From: a bacterium
GTDB taxonomy: Bacteria; Patescibacteriota; Patescibacteriia; Patescibacteriales; GWC2-42-12
Length of the DNA: 41,805 bases
Direction of reading: 5' to 3'
Assembly (NCBI GenBank): GCA_030650415.1
Contig: JAUSEG010000034.1
Coordinates: forward strand, 1 to 41,805
Part shown: positions 6,889 through 14,884 of the stretch, piece by piece
How positions within the stretch are numbered: position 1 is the stretch's first letter
Layout: each line of letters starts with the position of its first letter
Notes under the pieces: generated by a model
What the model was told of the DNA's origin: nothing
Databases searched by the model: none
Seen by the model: the letters and a program-made list of their open reading frames with translations, nothing else
Program-made: the position numbers and the translations under genes

Positions 6889-7854
6889 ATGAACATGAAC
6901 AAGTTTATTAGCCTAATAAAAATAAAAAAACAGACGATTGCCTCTGTCGTTATTTTATTTTTAACAATAACGGCAATTATTACTTTTTCTCAACCCCTGA
7001 AGTATAATTCGGAATCGAGTGTCCTAGTGGTCCAAAATTTCCCCTCAGGGACTGATCAGTATTCCATATCAAAGTCAAACGAGTATATCAGCAATATTTT
7101 AGCGAAAGTGGTTTCTTCAAATTTATTTTACGTCGATGTGCTTAACGCCGGTTTTAATATTGATAAAAATTATTTTTCCAAAACAAATAATGTTAATACT
7201 GAAATGGATAAATGGAAAAAGGCCGTTCAGGCCAAAGCGATCGGCGATACGGGCATTATTGATATTAATATATATCACCCGAACAAACAACAGCTAAACC
7301 AGATTGCCATGGCCGTAAATTTTATTTTACAAAGCAAACACGGAAAATATCATGGTTTGGGCAGTAATATTGTAATTAAAATAATTGATCAGCCAATCAT
7401 TTCCACTTGGCCGGCTAAACCAAATATTATTTTGAATTTGTTATTGGCAATAGCGGTCGGTTTGATTGTTTCTTTTTATTATATTTATTTGTTTCAGGAG
7501 GAGAGTTTTAATTTAAGATTATGGCCGAAATTAAATGGCCGGAGAATGAAAAAGGAACGAATACTTAATAACCAAATAGCCGATTCGATTAATGAGCTAG
7601 CGGATTTAAGCCAGCTAGATAAAAATGAAGGAAATAATCTTGACCTGTCAAATGGCAAACTGGACTTCAGGGCCGAACCGGTTAATCAAGTAACGGCAGA
7701 GCCCAAGATTGAGTCAGAGCCGTCTGGCCAGAATTACGAAGCTGAGGAAAAAGCCGGATCTCAAATTAACGAGGGAATAAATCAGGCTAAGGCAGAAAGC
7801 CAAGATCAGATTTTGAACCGGCAGGGAAGCATGAAGAATGTTTCCGGTAATTAA
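6889..7854 (+). CDS. Wzz/YveK-like chain-length or polysaccharide co-polymerase protein
   Basis: This 321-residue inner-membrane protein has the two-span plan of polysaccharide co-polymerases. The first span is about residues 15-34. An exterior domain (about 35-170) contains the SESSVLVVQ and IDQP motifs typical of Wzz-like proteins. A second span (about 180-201) follows the IDQPIISTWPAKPN segment, a proline-rich stretch normal just before the second helix. The C-terminal 115 residues are charged, Glu/Gln/Asn-rich and probably disordered; no BY-kinase domain is attached. It is the first gene of the polysaccharide operon and probably sets glycan length together with the next gene. ATGs at 6889 and 6895 are both possible. 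Confidence 0.8.
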   Translation: MNMNKFISLIKIKKQTIASVVILFLTITAIITFSQPLKYNSESSVLVVQNFPSGTDQYSISKSNEYISNILAKVVSSNLFYVDVLNAGFNIDKNYFSKTNNVNTEMDKWKKAVQAKAIGDTGIIDINIYHPNKQQLNQIAMAVNFILQSKHGKYHGLGSNIVIKIIDQPIISTWPAKPNIILNLLLAIAVGLIVSFYYIYLFQEESFNLRLWPKLNGRRMKKERILNNQIADSINELADLSQLDKNEGNNLDLSNGKLDFRAEPVNQVTAEPKIESEPSGQNYEAEEKAGSQINEGINQAKAESQDQILNRQGSMKNVSGN

Positions 7855-7875
7855 AAACCGGGGCTATTTATTAAT

Positions 7876-9249
7876 ATGTTTACTGGAAACAATATTCAAG
7901 CCATCAAGGCGGCTAACGGCCGGCAGCTAATGAAATTATTTTTATTGGCTATTTTGGCCTTGTTTTTACCGGTGGTTTTTAATTTTACCAGCTATTATAT
8001 AATTTCAGCCATTTTATTTATTTTTTTTGGCTGCATATTTTTTAGGGCTAAACTTTATTTACTTTTAATTTTATCGATCCCGGCGCTAGCTTACGGGCAA
8101 TTTATTTATTTCCCCGTTACCGTTAACTGGATTTATGAAGCCAGCTTGACGGAAGTTATTATTATTTTGGTTTTTTCAATATTTCTTATTGATAAATTTA
8201 TTAATGGCGAATTAAAGAAAATTAGAACCAATAGCTTGCTGTATTTACTATTAGCTTATTTGATAATTTCACTGATTTCTTTTATTAATATCGTCGATTT
8301 TCGGCTCTATGTCGCCGGGCTGAAAACCATTGTTTTTAGCTGCTTGGCTTATTGGTTAAGTATAAATTTATTGGACAATAAACAAAAAATTAATTTATTT
8401 ATTTATAGTTTAACCGCCACGGTTTTAATTTTATCCGGCCAAATTTTTATTAAGTTTTATCAAATCGGCTGGTCAAGCAAATTCTTTTTTGAGCGCAGTT
8501 CCATTACTATTACCTTGGGCGCGATCGCGACTACGGCCGCTATTTTAGCTTTAATTTTACCGATAATTTTGTCGCTTTATTTTTATTTAGATCAGAATAA
8601 TAAAATCAAGCCGCTGGTATTTATTGGTTTTGCTATCGGTGCCTTGGCCATGTTTTTAACTTTAGGCAAAGCCGCGATTTTTAGTTTGAGCTTAGGGCTT
8701 GGCTATCTATTCATTAAGCTAAAGAATAAAAGGATTATTTTTACTTTGGCCGCCCTGGTCTTCGTGGTTGGTTGTTTTATTTTTTTTACCTCATTTTTCA
8801 GCGGCTTGCTGGAAAGGCTTAGCTATGCCTTTATTGACGCTAATAGCAAGTTCAGAATTCTTGAGTATCAAACCGGCTGGAAAATTATAAAAGACAATCC
8901 TTGGTTTGGCGTTGGGGCGGGCCAGCAATTATATTATTTTAAAAAGCTATTAAATTTTAACACGGCTCAGCTGGTTAACAATTTTTTTCTTCAGGCCTGG
9001 ATTGATTTTGGCATTATCGGTTTGGCTTTAGCGGTGTTGATGTTTGGCAATATTTACCGAAGAATCGTTAGTCTGGCTAAAAGTCTAAAACCAACCGAGT
9101 TGACGCTTGGTTTTGGTTTTATAGCGGCCTTGATTGTCAGCTTAGTTAACGGTTTAGCCGAAGTTACTTTTTTTGCTTTGCCTTACGCCATAGTTTTTTG
9201 GTCCATAACGGGAATTTTTTATAATTTAGAAAAAGATTCACCCCGTTAG
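7876..9249 (+). CDS. O-antigen ligase / Wzy-like polytopic membrane protein
   Basis: The 457-residue protein is almost all hydrophobic, with about 11-12 membrane spans. Between the later spans lies the segment FRILEYQTGWKIIKDNPWFG followed by VGAGQ, the signature loop of the O-antigen ligase/polymerase (Wzy_C) family. Such proteins join or polymerise lipid-linked oligosaccharides on the outer face of the membrane. It follows the Wzz-like gene by 21 bp, the usual pairing. Ligase and polymerase cannot be told apart from sequence alone. Its last codons and TAG stop lie inside the left arm of a 17-bp inverted repeat (9235-9251), so its C-terminus (DSPR) is encoded by the repeat. Confidence 0.85.
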   Translation: MFTGNNIQAIKAANGRQLMKLFLLAILALFLPVVFNFTSYYIISAILFIFFGCIFFRAKLYLLLILSIPALAYGQFIYFPVTVNWIYEASLTEVIIILVFSIFLIDKFINGELKKIRTNSLLYLLLAYLIISLISFINIVDFRLYVAGLKTIVFSCLAYWLSINLLDNKQKINLFIYSLTATVLILSGQIFIKFYQIGWSSKFFFERSSITITLGAIATTAAILALILPIILSLYFYLDQNNKIKPLVFIGFAIGALAMFLTLGKAAIFSLSLGLGYLFIKLKNKRIIFTLAALVFVVGCFIFFTSFFSGLLERLSYAFIDANSKFRILEYQTGWKIIKDNPWFGVGAGQQLYYFKKLLNFNTAQLVNNFFLQAWIDFGIIGLALAVLMFGNIYRRIVSLAKSLKPTELTLGFGFIAALIVSLVNGLAEVTFFALPYAIVFWSITGIFYNLEKDSPR

Positions 9250-9337
9250 ACTTTGTTATTTTAGTATAAAATTATGTTAAATAAATTATCTAGTCATATA
9301 AAAAATAAATATATAAGCGCGTCTAACGGGGTGAATC
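9235..9337. repeat. Perfect 17-bp inverted repeat enclosing a start codon, copy 1
   Basis: GATTCACCCCGTTAGAC (9235-9251) and its exact reverse complement (9321-9337) flank 69 bp of A/T-rich DNA. The left arm includes the stop of the ligase gene and the right arm lies in the N-terminal codons of the GT2 gene. A diverged copy with the same arms and near-equal length lies at 35918-36018. In RNA it would form a long stem with the GT2 start codon (9274) in the loop. Confidence 0.9.
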
Positions 9338-10158
9338 TGATATCAGTCATAATAATTAATTATAATACTCCGGCCATGACCGAGAAGGCCATCTCCCTGT
9401 TTATAGATTGGGCCGACGGTTTTAATTACGAAATTATTTTAATCGATAATAATTCAAGTGAAAAAATTACTGGCGCGGCTTTAAAGGATTGGCCAATAAA
9501 ATTTATTCAAAATACCGAGAACGTCGGTTTTGCCAAAGCGGTTAATCAGGGAATTAAGGCGGCGAACGGAGATTATATCTTACTTTTGAATTCAGACGCT
9601 TTGGTTGAAGAAGCTACCGTTAAAAATATGCTGGTATATCTGAAAACTAAAATCCGGGCGGGAATTATCGGGCCGAAGTTTATTTATCCGGATGGGCGAA
9701 ATCAGATCAGTTCGGGTAAATTTCCTAATTTTTGGCGGGAATTTTTCCGTTTATTCATGCTAAACAGGCTTTTGCCGTTTGACGCTTATAACAAAGATTT
9801 TGAAACCGTTAGGCCGGTGGATCGGGTAAGCGGCGGCTGCATGCTGATTAAGCGCGAAGTTATTAATCAGATTGGCTTATTTGACGAAGGTTATTTTTTC
9901 GGCGCCGAAGATATGGATTTTTGCCTGCGCGCCGGAAAATTTGGCTGGCAAACGGTTTATTATCCTTTGGTGAAGTTAGTCCATTATCATAGCTTTTCAT
10001 CGGGCGGCCGGAAAGCGATTCGGACGATAAAATTAGAAAGAAACAGCCTTGATTATTTTTTTAAGAAAAATTTTCCTAAAAAAATAATTTCACGGGTTTT
10101 GATTTGGCAAATGCATAATTTAAAAATTTTAGCCTTTAATTTATTGGGCTATAAATAG
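9274..10158 (+). CDS. GT2 family glycosyltransferase, rhamnosyltransferase-like
   Basis: The 294-residue protein is a GT-A-fold sugar transferase. The domain begins at about residue 22 with VIIINYNTPAMTEKAI. NVGFAKAVNQGI and the metal-binding LLLNSDALVEE follow, then the FLRL-type stretch VDRVSGGCMLIKREVINQIGLFDEGYF and GAEDMDFCLRAG, all typical of WbbL-like rhamnosyltransferases. There is no membrane span. Two starts are plausible: the ATG at 9274, in the loop of the inverted repeat, or the in-frame GTG at 9331, which is the GGGGTG of the right repeat arm and begins just before the conserved domain. The sugar and acceptor cannot be deduced. Confidence 0.88.
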   Translation: MLNKLSSHIKNKYISASNGVNLISVIIINYNTPAMTEKAISLFIDWADGFNYEIILIDNNSSEKITGAALKDWPIKFIQNTENVGFAKAVNQGIKAANGDYILLLNSDALVEEATVKNMLVYLKTKIRAGIIGPKFIYPDGRNQISSGKFPNFWREFFRLFMLNRLLPFDAYNKDFETVRPVDRVSGGCMLIKREVINQIGLFDEGYFFGAEDMDFCLRAGKFGWQTVYYPLVKLVHYHSFSSGGRKAIRTIKLERNSLDYFFKKNFPKKIISRVLIWQMHNLKILAFNLLGYK

Positions 10159-10175
10159 CAGACATTAAATTATTT

Positions 10176-11183
10176 ATGAAAAATATTATAAAGATATTTA
10201 ATCGGGAGAAAAAATTTTTAGCCAAAGACGCGACTATAGCAGTTACCTATAAATGCAATTCACGCTGCCGGATGTGTAATATTTGGCAAATAGCCAATCC
10301 GAGCGACCTGCCTTTGGAATATTTTTATAATTTAAGCCCTAATTTAAAATATATAAACTTAACCGGCGGCGAACCGTTTTTAAGGCCGGATTTGCCGGAG
10401 ATTATCAAGATAATAAAAACCGTCAGCCCAAAAGCGAAAATTATAATTTCGTCTAACGGCTTAGCCGCCGATTTGATCGTTAAACAAATTAAGACAATCA
10501 TGAAGATCGATCAGAATATCGGTTTGAGAATTTCTCTGGACGGTTTAGGCGCGGTTCATGATCAGGTTCGCGGCTTAAATGGTTTTTATAGCCAAGTGCT
10601 CGCGACAGTTTCGGCTCTTAAGAATTTAGGAGTAAAGAATTTAGGATTTAGCTTTACGATCATGGATTTTAATGCCGATCAGATACCAGCCGTTTACGAT
10701 TTATCTAAAAAGCTGAACCTGGAATTGGCTTTGGCCTTAGTGCAGAATTCAGAAGTTTATTTCAAGAAAAATGATAATGCCATAGCCAAAATCGATTTAG
10801 CGGCTGATGGTTTAAATTATGTCATCACTCAAGAATTAAAAAGTTTTAAGGTTAAAAGGTGGTTTAGGGCTTATTATGATTATGGTTTATGGTATTATTT
10901 AAAATTTAAAAAACGCCTCTTAAAAAGCGGCGCCGGACTCGACTCTTTGTTTATTGATCCGTTAGGCGATATTTATCCGAGCAATTTAATAAAATTGCCT
11001 TTCGGTAATCTCCGAGAAGCGCCGCTTCATAAAATTTGGCATTCGCGCGAGGCTAAACAGATGAGACAGGAGATAGTAGAAAAAAATATTACCGAAAGCT
11101 GGATTATTTGCACTGTCAGAGGAGAAATGAAAAGACATTGGCTAAAAATTGTTTGGTGGATTATGAGAAATAAATTTTTTTAA
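10176..11183 (+). CDS. Radical SAM protein, degenerate SPASM tail
   Basis: This 335-residue protein binds a 4Fe-4S cluster through Cys27, Cys31 and Cys34 (KCNSRCRMC) and should cleave S-adenosylmethionine to start radical chemistry. The SAM-binding motif is NLTGGEPFLRPD, followed by the IIISSNG and ISLDG strands of the barrel. A SPASM-like C-terminus (FIDPLGDIYPSN...GNLREAPLHKIWHS) is present, but only one Cys remains (WIICTVRGEMKRH), so an auxiliary cluster there is unlikely. It is followed after 1 bp by a second radical SAM gene. Members of this group occur in surface-glycan loci with unknown substrates; a sugar or lipid-linked substrate is inferred from context only. Confidence 0.85.
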   Translation: MKNIIKIFNREKKFLAKDATIAVTYKCNSRCRMCNIWQIANPSDLPLEYFYNLSPNLKYINLTGGEPFLRPDLPEIIKIIKTVSPKAKIIISSNGLAADLIVKQIKTIMKIDQNIGLRISLDGLGAVHDQVRGLNGFYSQVLATVSALKNLGVKNLGFSFTIMDFNADQIPAVYDLSKKLNLELALALVQNSEVYFKKNDNAIAKIDLAADGLNYVITQELKSFKVKRWFRAYYDYGLWYYLKFKKRLLKSGAGLDSLFIDPLGDIYPSNLIKLPFGNLREAPLHKIWHSREAKQMRQEIVEKNITESWIICTVRGEMKRHWLKIVWWIMRNKFF

Positions 11184-11184
11184 T

Positions 11185-12288
11185 ATGTTCAATAAAGTAA
11201 AAATAATAAAATACGGTAAAATCGCTTTAGGAAAATTAACCGGTAATTTAGCGGGCAGTATTTATTTTAAGACCGGCTTCTTTATGCCCCGGCCGACGAA
11301 GTTATATTATTTAGTCACTAATAAATGCAATTTTCGCTGCCAGATGTGTCCGCAATGGGAGAAGGGCGGGCGTGAAAATTCAGCTGATTATGTCAGTGAA
11401 GATAGGATTATGTCCATCATTAAAGAAATGGCAAAATTAAGAATTTTTGAATTTGGCATTTCCGGCGGTGAACCTATGATCTATAAAGATAAAGTGTTAA
11501 GATTGTTAAAATATGCCAACGATCATGGCCTGCATTCTCATTTCGCGACTAACGGCAGCTTATTAACCGAAGAATTTTTAAAAGAATATAATGATTTTGG
11601 CGGCGGCCATGTTTCTTTATCGCTGGACGCGATCGGCGGAAAGCATGACGAATTGCGCGGTTATTATGGCGCCTCCGCGGGAGTCAATCAGGTTATAAAT
11701 ATTTTTAAGACCAATAATTTTACCAATCTGATTTTAAAAATTAATGTTACTTTGACTAATGCCAATTTAGACGAGGTGATGAGAATATTATCCTTAGCCA
11801 AAGAAGCCGGCGCTATGGCTTTTGTTCAGCCGCTTGATGTTTATGATTACCGCTGCCGTAATATAAATGATTGGGTAGCCAAAAGTCCGCTCTGGCTGAA
11901 GCCGGCCAATTACGGCAAATTAAAAAACTTGATAGAAGAGTTGGTTAATTTTAAAAATAATTATCCGGCCGTATTGTTAAATAGTCAGCGGCATTTGCAG
12001 AGTTTTTATGATTATTTCACTAAAGATGGTTTTAAAACCGTTTGCTCCGCGCCCTTAGACCAGATTACCATAGATCCTTTCGGCCAGGTTATTTTATGTA
12101 AATTCGGCCAGATCACCAGCCTAAGAGATTCTAGTTTAAAAGATTATATTTATAGTGATAAAAGAAAGGCCATTGTCCAGACCGCGTTAAAATGCCAACA
12201 GGGCTGCTTGCTCGGTTGCATGTATAAGACCGGACTAGTGGATTTAATTAAGAGCGGACCAAAGCAATTCTTAAAATTGATCAAATGA
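11185..12288 (+). CDS. Radical SAM / SPASM domain protein
   Basis: The 367-residue protein carries the cluster motif Cys48, Cys52, Cys55 (KCNFRCQMC), the SAM motif EFGISGGEPMIYKD and the strand HVSLSLDAIGG. Its C-terminus keeps several Cys (TVCSAPL, VILCKFGQ, KCQQGCLLGC), so unlike its upstream neighbour it can hold at least one auxiliary Fe-S cluster. The gene begins 1 bp after the first radical SAM gene and overlaps the next GT4 gene by 4 bp (ATGA), which implies tight translational coupling. The two enzymes may act in succession on one glycan or peptide substrate; the substrate is unknown. Confidence 0.87.
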   Translation: MFNKVKIIKYGKIALGKLTGNLAGSIYFKTGFFMPRPTKLYYLVTNKCNFRCQMCPQWEKGGRENSADYVSEDRIMSIIKEMAKLRIFEFGISGGEPMIYKDKVLRLLKYANDHGLHSHFATNGSLLTEEFLKEYNDFGGGHVSLSLDAIGGKHDELRGYYGASAGVNQVINIFKTNNFTNLILKINVTLTNANLDEVMRILSLAKEAGAMAFVQPLDVYDYRCRNINDWVAKSPLWLKPANYGKLKNLIEELVNFKNNYPAVLLNSQRHLQSFYDYFTKDGFKTVCSAPLDQITIDPFGQVILCKFGQITSLRDSSLKDYIYSDKRKAIVQTALKCQQGCLLGCMYKTGLVDLIKSGPKQFLKLIK

Positions 12289-13511
12289 TAGCCAGATTAA
12301 AAATCTTACAAATTAATAAATTCTATTATCTTAAAGGCGGTTCGGAGCGCTATTTATTTGATTTGTCAAAAATTTTAGAAGCGGCCGGCCAGCAGGTGAT
12401 TAATTTTTCTATGCAGGATAAAAGAAATCGGCCGTCGCCTTATCAAGAATATTTCAGCCAATTTATTGACCTGCATAGTTTTAATTTAAAAAATATTTTA
12501 AAGATTTTCTATAATTGGCAGGCGGCGCGCCGCTTAGAGGAGTTAATCGAGAAAACCAAACCGGACTTAGCTCATTTGCATAATATTACTTACCAGCTTA
12601 GCCCGGCGGTTATTCGAGTTTTAAAACGGCATAATATCCCCGTAATTATGACGCTTCATGATTATAATATAATCTGCCCCAATGCCAAGCTTTTTACCAG
12701 GGGCAGTCCATGCCAGCGTTGCCGGGGCGGCCGATATTATCATTGTTTTTTAAATAAATGTTCTCATGGTTCTTATGGCCAAAGTTTTTTAGCCATGCTC
12801 GAAGCTTATTTTAATCAACGCTTACTTAAAGTTTATGATCAGGTGGATTTATTTATCGCCCCGAGCCAAGCCATGAAAGAAGCTTGCGTAAAATTTGGTC
12901 TAGCGAGAAATAAAATTATAAATTTATGCTATCCGATTAATTTGAATGATAATAATTTAGAAAATATAGACGCGTCAAATTATATACTTTATTTTGGCCG
13001 GTTAGCGCCGGAAAAGGGGGTCGATCTTCTTTTAGAGGCCATGGTCAAAGTTAACGGCAAAATCAGTTTGAAGATAGCTGGCGGTGGACCAGATTATCAA
13101 AGTATAGAAAATCAAATTAAGAAATTGGGCTTGTCTCAAAGGGTAGAGCTCTTAGGCGAGAAATACGGCGATGAATTATCCGTCTTGATAAAGCATGCTT
13201 TAGCCGTCGTGGTGCCGTCGGTCTGGCCGGAGAATATGCCCTATAGCATGTTAGAATCATTAGCCATGGGTAAAATAGTGATCGCCAGCCGGATCGGCGG
13301 TATGAGCGAAATTATTAAAGACGGAGATAATGGTTGGTTGTTTAAGAGCGGGGATAGCCATGAGTTGGTTTTAAAAATTAACTTGGCTACGGTCAGGAAT
13401 GAGTTCATTAAGACCATGGAAAAAACAGCCAAAAATAGTTTGCGCGAATTCAATATTCAAGACCATTATGAGAAAATCAGGTTATTATATGGAAAAATAT
13501 TGAAATTTTAA
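12285..13511 (+). CDS. GT4 family glycosyltransferase with Cys insert
   Basis: This 408-residue GT-B enzyme starts with the N-terminal acceptor-domain motif FYYLKGGSERYLFDLSKIL. The C-terminal donor-domain motifs are YFGRLAPEKGVDLLLEAM, the sugar-nucleotide loop MPYSMLESLAMGKIVIAS, and the EIIKDGDNGWLF tail. An insert with the pattern CxxC...C...C (CQRCRGGRYYHCFLNKC, about residues 145-161) is seen in a subset of GT4 proteins and could bind zinc. No membrane span is visible. It is the last gene of the first polysaccharide operon; I see no terminator behind it. Confidence 0.88.
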   Translation: MIARLKILQINKFYYLKGGSERYLFDLSKILEAAGQQVINFSMQDKRNRPSPYQEYFSQFIDLHSFNLKNILKIFYNWQAARRLEELIEKTKPDLAHLHNITYQLSPAVIRVLKRHNIPVIMTLHDYNIICPNAKLFTRGSPCQRCRGGRYYHCFLNKCSHGSYGQSFLAMLEAYFNQRLLKVYDQVDLFIAPSQAMKEACVKFGLARNKIINLCYPINLNDNNLENIDASNYILYFGRLAPEKGVDLLLEAMVKVNGKISLKIAGGGPDYQSIENQIKKLGLSQRVELLGEKYGDELSVLIKHALAVVVPSVWPENMPYSMLESLAMGKIVIASRIGGMSEIIKDGDNGWLFKSGDSHELVLKINLATVRNEFIKTMEKTAKNSLREFNIQDHYEKIRLLYGKILKF

Positions 13512-13517
13512 AGCTGT

Positions 13518-13558
13518 TTGACATTAATTTAATTATGTGATAAACATATGAATTAATC
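13518..13558 (+). promoter_or_regulatory. Promoter-like element similar to the other glycan promoters
   Basis: TTGACA at 13518, then TGTGATA at 13536-13542 and AATTAATC at 13551-13558. The same blocks occur at the same spacing at 14818-14858. The -10 itself is poor (TAAACA at 17 bp or GATAAA at 15 bp). It could drive the foreign-looking gene or be a relic. Confidence 0.4.
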
Positions 13559-13579
13559 CTGTACTTTAAAATATTGGTG

Positions 13580-13746
13580 AATTACCACGGTTTTCAGGTA
13601 ATTTGGAGCCGATTGCTCGAATTACTTGATAACCGCGGTAATCGAAGAAACGACCTGCTGCGGTTACTTTCCGCCTACGTTTCTTCCGAGACTTCCATCA
13701 TTCCTGCAGATATGGTGGGTTAATAAGTTTAGGAAGCGAAAGCTTC
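13580..13746 (+). other. Long hairpin-rich leader before the foreign-looking gene
   Basis: Four helices are visible: AATTACC/GGTAATT (13580-13586 with 13597-13603); ATTAC/GTAAT (13621-13625 with 13638-13642); GAAGAAACG/CGTTTCTTC (13644-13652 with 13678-13686) containing GCGG/CCGC; and GAAGC-GAAA-GCTTC with a GNRA loop (13733-13746). I recognise no known riboswitch. It could be a structured 5' leader that arrived with the gene. Confidence 0.4.
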
Positions 13747-13790
13747 GGCGGATTGGACAGTCACAGTCAACAAACAACAAAACAAAAACA

Positions 13791-14642
13791 ATGAAAAAGT
13801 TAACTACGGTAGTCGTTGCGTTGGCCGCCTTAGGCCTCGCGACTTACAGCGCGCTCGGGCAGACAATAACCTGCGTGGAGAGAGTGGTGAACGGCACCGG
13901 GGCAAACTGGTACGCCTCGGAAAATCATGTGGCCCAGATAAATGGGACCACCTGCCTGATCTATGATCCCGGCATCATGAGTGACCCGAGGAATCTCGGG
14001 ACCTACCCGATCGTAAATTACATCCTCTCCTCGCCGGGCGGCCCGTTCAGCGATTCGTACTCGGGAACAAACGTGGAGTTCAGGCTTCCGGCCCAGGCAC
14101 CCGGTGTCGAGTTGCAGGTGCATTACCAGGTGACTGACGCAGATTGGGCGGTGGGCGAAACCACGGTGTCGTCCAACAGCCAGCAGGTAGTCAGGTGTCC
14201 TCGCCTGAATGTGCCGCAAGGAGGGGCAATTAGCTTCGTCATTCGGGTGAAGATTGAAGACTGGGTGCCGGACGGTACCCAGATCAACATTGAGAGGTTG
14301 AATACTCAAACAATCTCCGGCCTTATAGGCAAAACGCTGGGGCATACCCCGGAGGTTGACGTCATCACCTACACTGGTCCGTGGGAAATGACGTGGTGGA
14401 AACGCCCAATCTTAAAGAGCGTCTCCCGCAATGGGAATGTGTCCACCTTAACGGTCCAGTCTCCGCCCCACTTCTGGGACGGCAATTGGAAGCTGAAGAG
14501 AAGCACAGACCTTAAAGTCTGGACTACGGCTGCCACTACCCTGGTTGACCTTGAGCCAGGCCAAGACGGTCTGACCAGGCTGTTGAAGGTCGACGCCACT
14601 GTGCCCCATGAATTCTACACGTTTGCTTTTGAAACGAACTAA
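13791..14642 (+). CDS. Secreted protein of foreign composition, unknown function
   Basis: The 283-residue product starts with a clear signal peptide (MKKLTTVVVALAALGLATYSALG, about 23 residues) and has no membrane anchor. Much of it is predicted beta-rich. The C-terminal 75 residues (KLKRSTDLKVWTTAATTLV ... FYTFAFETN) resemble the short terminal modules common in secreted proteins of Verrucomicrobiota and Planctomycetota; this likeness is from memory. The gene uses GC-rich codons (GGC, CTC, CCG, GTG) and the sampled stretch is near 60% GC, far above its neighbours. Its A/C-rich leader (CAACAAACAACAAAAC) also differs. The reading frame stays open upstream to 13626, but the signal peptide fixes the start at 13791. 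It has its own terminator. Recent transfer is likely; an assembly chimera must be excluded. Confidence 0.75.
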   Translation: MKKLTTVVVALAALGLATYSALGQTITCVERVVNGTGANWYASENHVAQINGTTCLIYDPGIMSDPRNLGTYPIVNYILSSPGGPFSDSYSGTNVEFRLPAQAPGVELQVHYQVTDADWAVGETTVSSNSQQVVRCPRLNVPQGGAISFVIRVKIEDWVPDGTQINIERLNTQTISGLIGKTLGHTPEVDVITYTGPWEMTWWKRPILKSVSRNGNVSTLTVQSPPHFWDGNWKLKRSTDLKVWTTAATTLVDLEPGQDGLTRLLKVDATVPHEFYTFAFETN

Positions 14643-14662
14643 CCGTTTCCGGCAAACTCACA

Positions 14663-14712
14663 ACCGCTCTTGACTTAGTCATTAATTTGACTCGGTCGGG
14701 GCGGTCTTTTTT
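14663..14712 (+). terminator. Intrinsic terminator of the foreign-looking gene
   Basis: ACCGCTC (14663-14669) pairs with GGGCGGT (14699-14705) with one G-U pair. TTGAC/GTC pairing extends it inward, and TCTTTTTT follows. Its GC-rich stem belongs to the same compositional island. Confidence 0.7.
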
Positions 14713-14817
14713 ATCTTAATTATTATGCCTGTGAAAGGGGTATTGCTATATTTATTTTAATATTAGCCAAATTATGTCTATAATCAAATAAAAATAACGA
14801 GAATAAGCCCTTTTCCC

Positions 14818-14849
14818 TTGACGTTTTTAATTAATTGTGATAGTATAAT
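14818..14849 (+). promoter_or_regulatory. Promoter of the second glycan unit
   Basis: TTGACG (14818-14823) and TATAAT (14844-14849) are separated by 20 bp, longer than usual. GATAGT at 14839 (15 bp) is an alternative. It shares TTGAC, TGTGATA and AATTAATC with the element at 13518. The stretch 14713-14817 holds nothing else I can name. Confidence 0.5.
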
Positions 14850-14884
14850 CAATTAATCTCAAGCCTTAATATCGACAATAAATT

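Noticed and set aside
13580-13746. Known riboswitch in the leader
   Set aside because: Hairpins are clear, but no conserved core of the riboswitch classes I know could be seen.
13626-13790. N-terminal extension of the GC-rich secreted protein
   Set aside because: The signal peptide begins at 13791, and the upstream part is a hairpin-rich, leader-like sequence with a low-complexity translation.
13580-14712. Integron gene cassette with an attC site
   Set aside because: No RYYYAAC/GTTRRRY core pair or attC-like fold was found at either end; GAAACG/CGTTTC after the stop is only a 6-bp hairpin.
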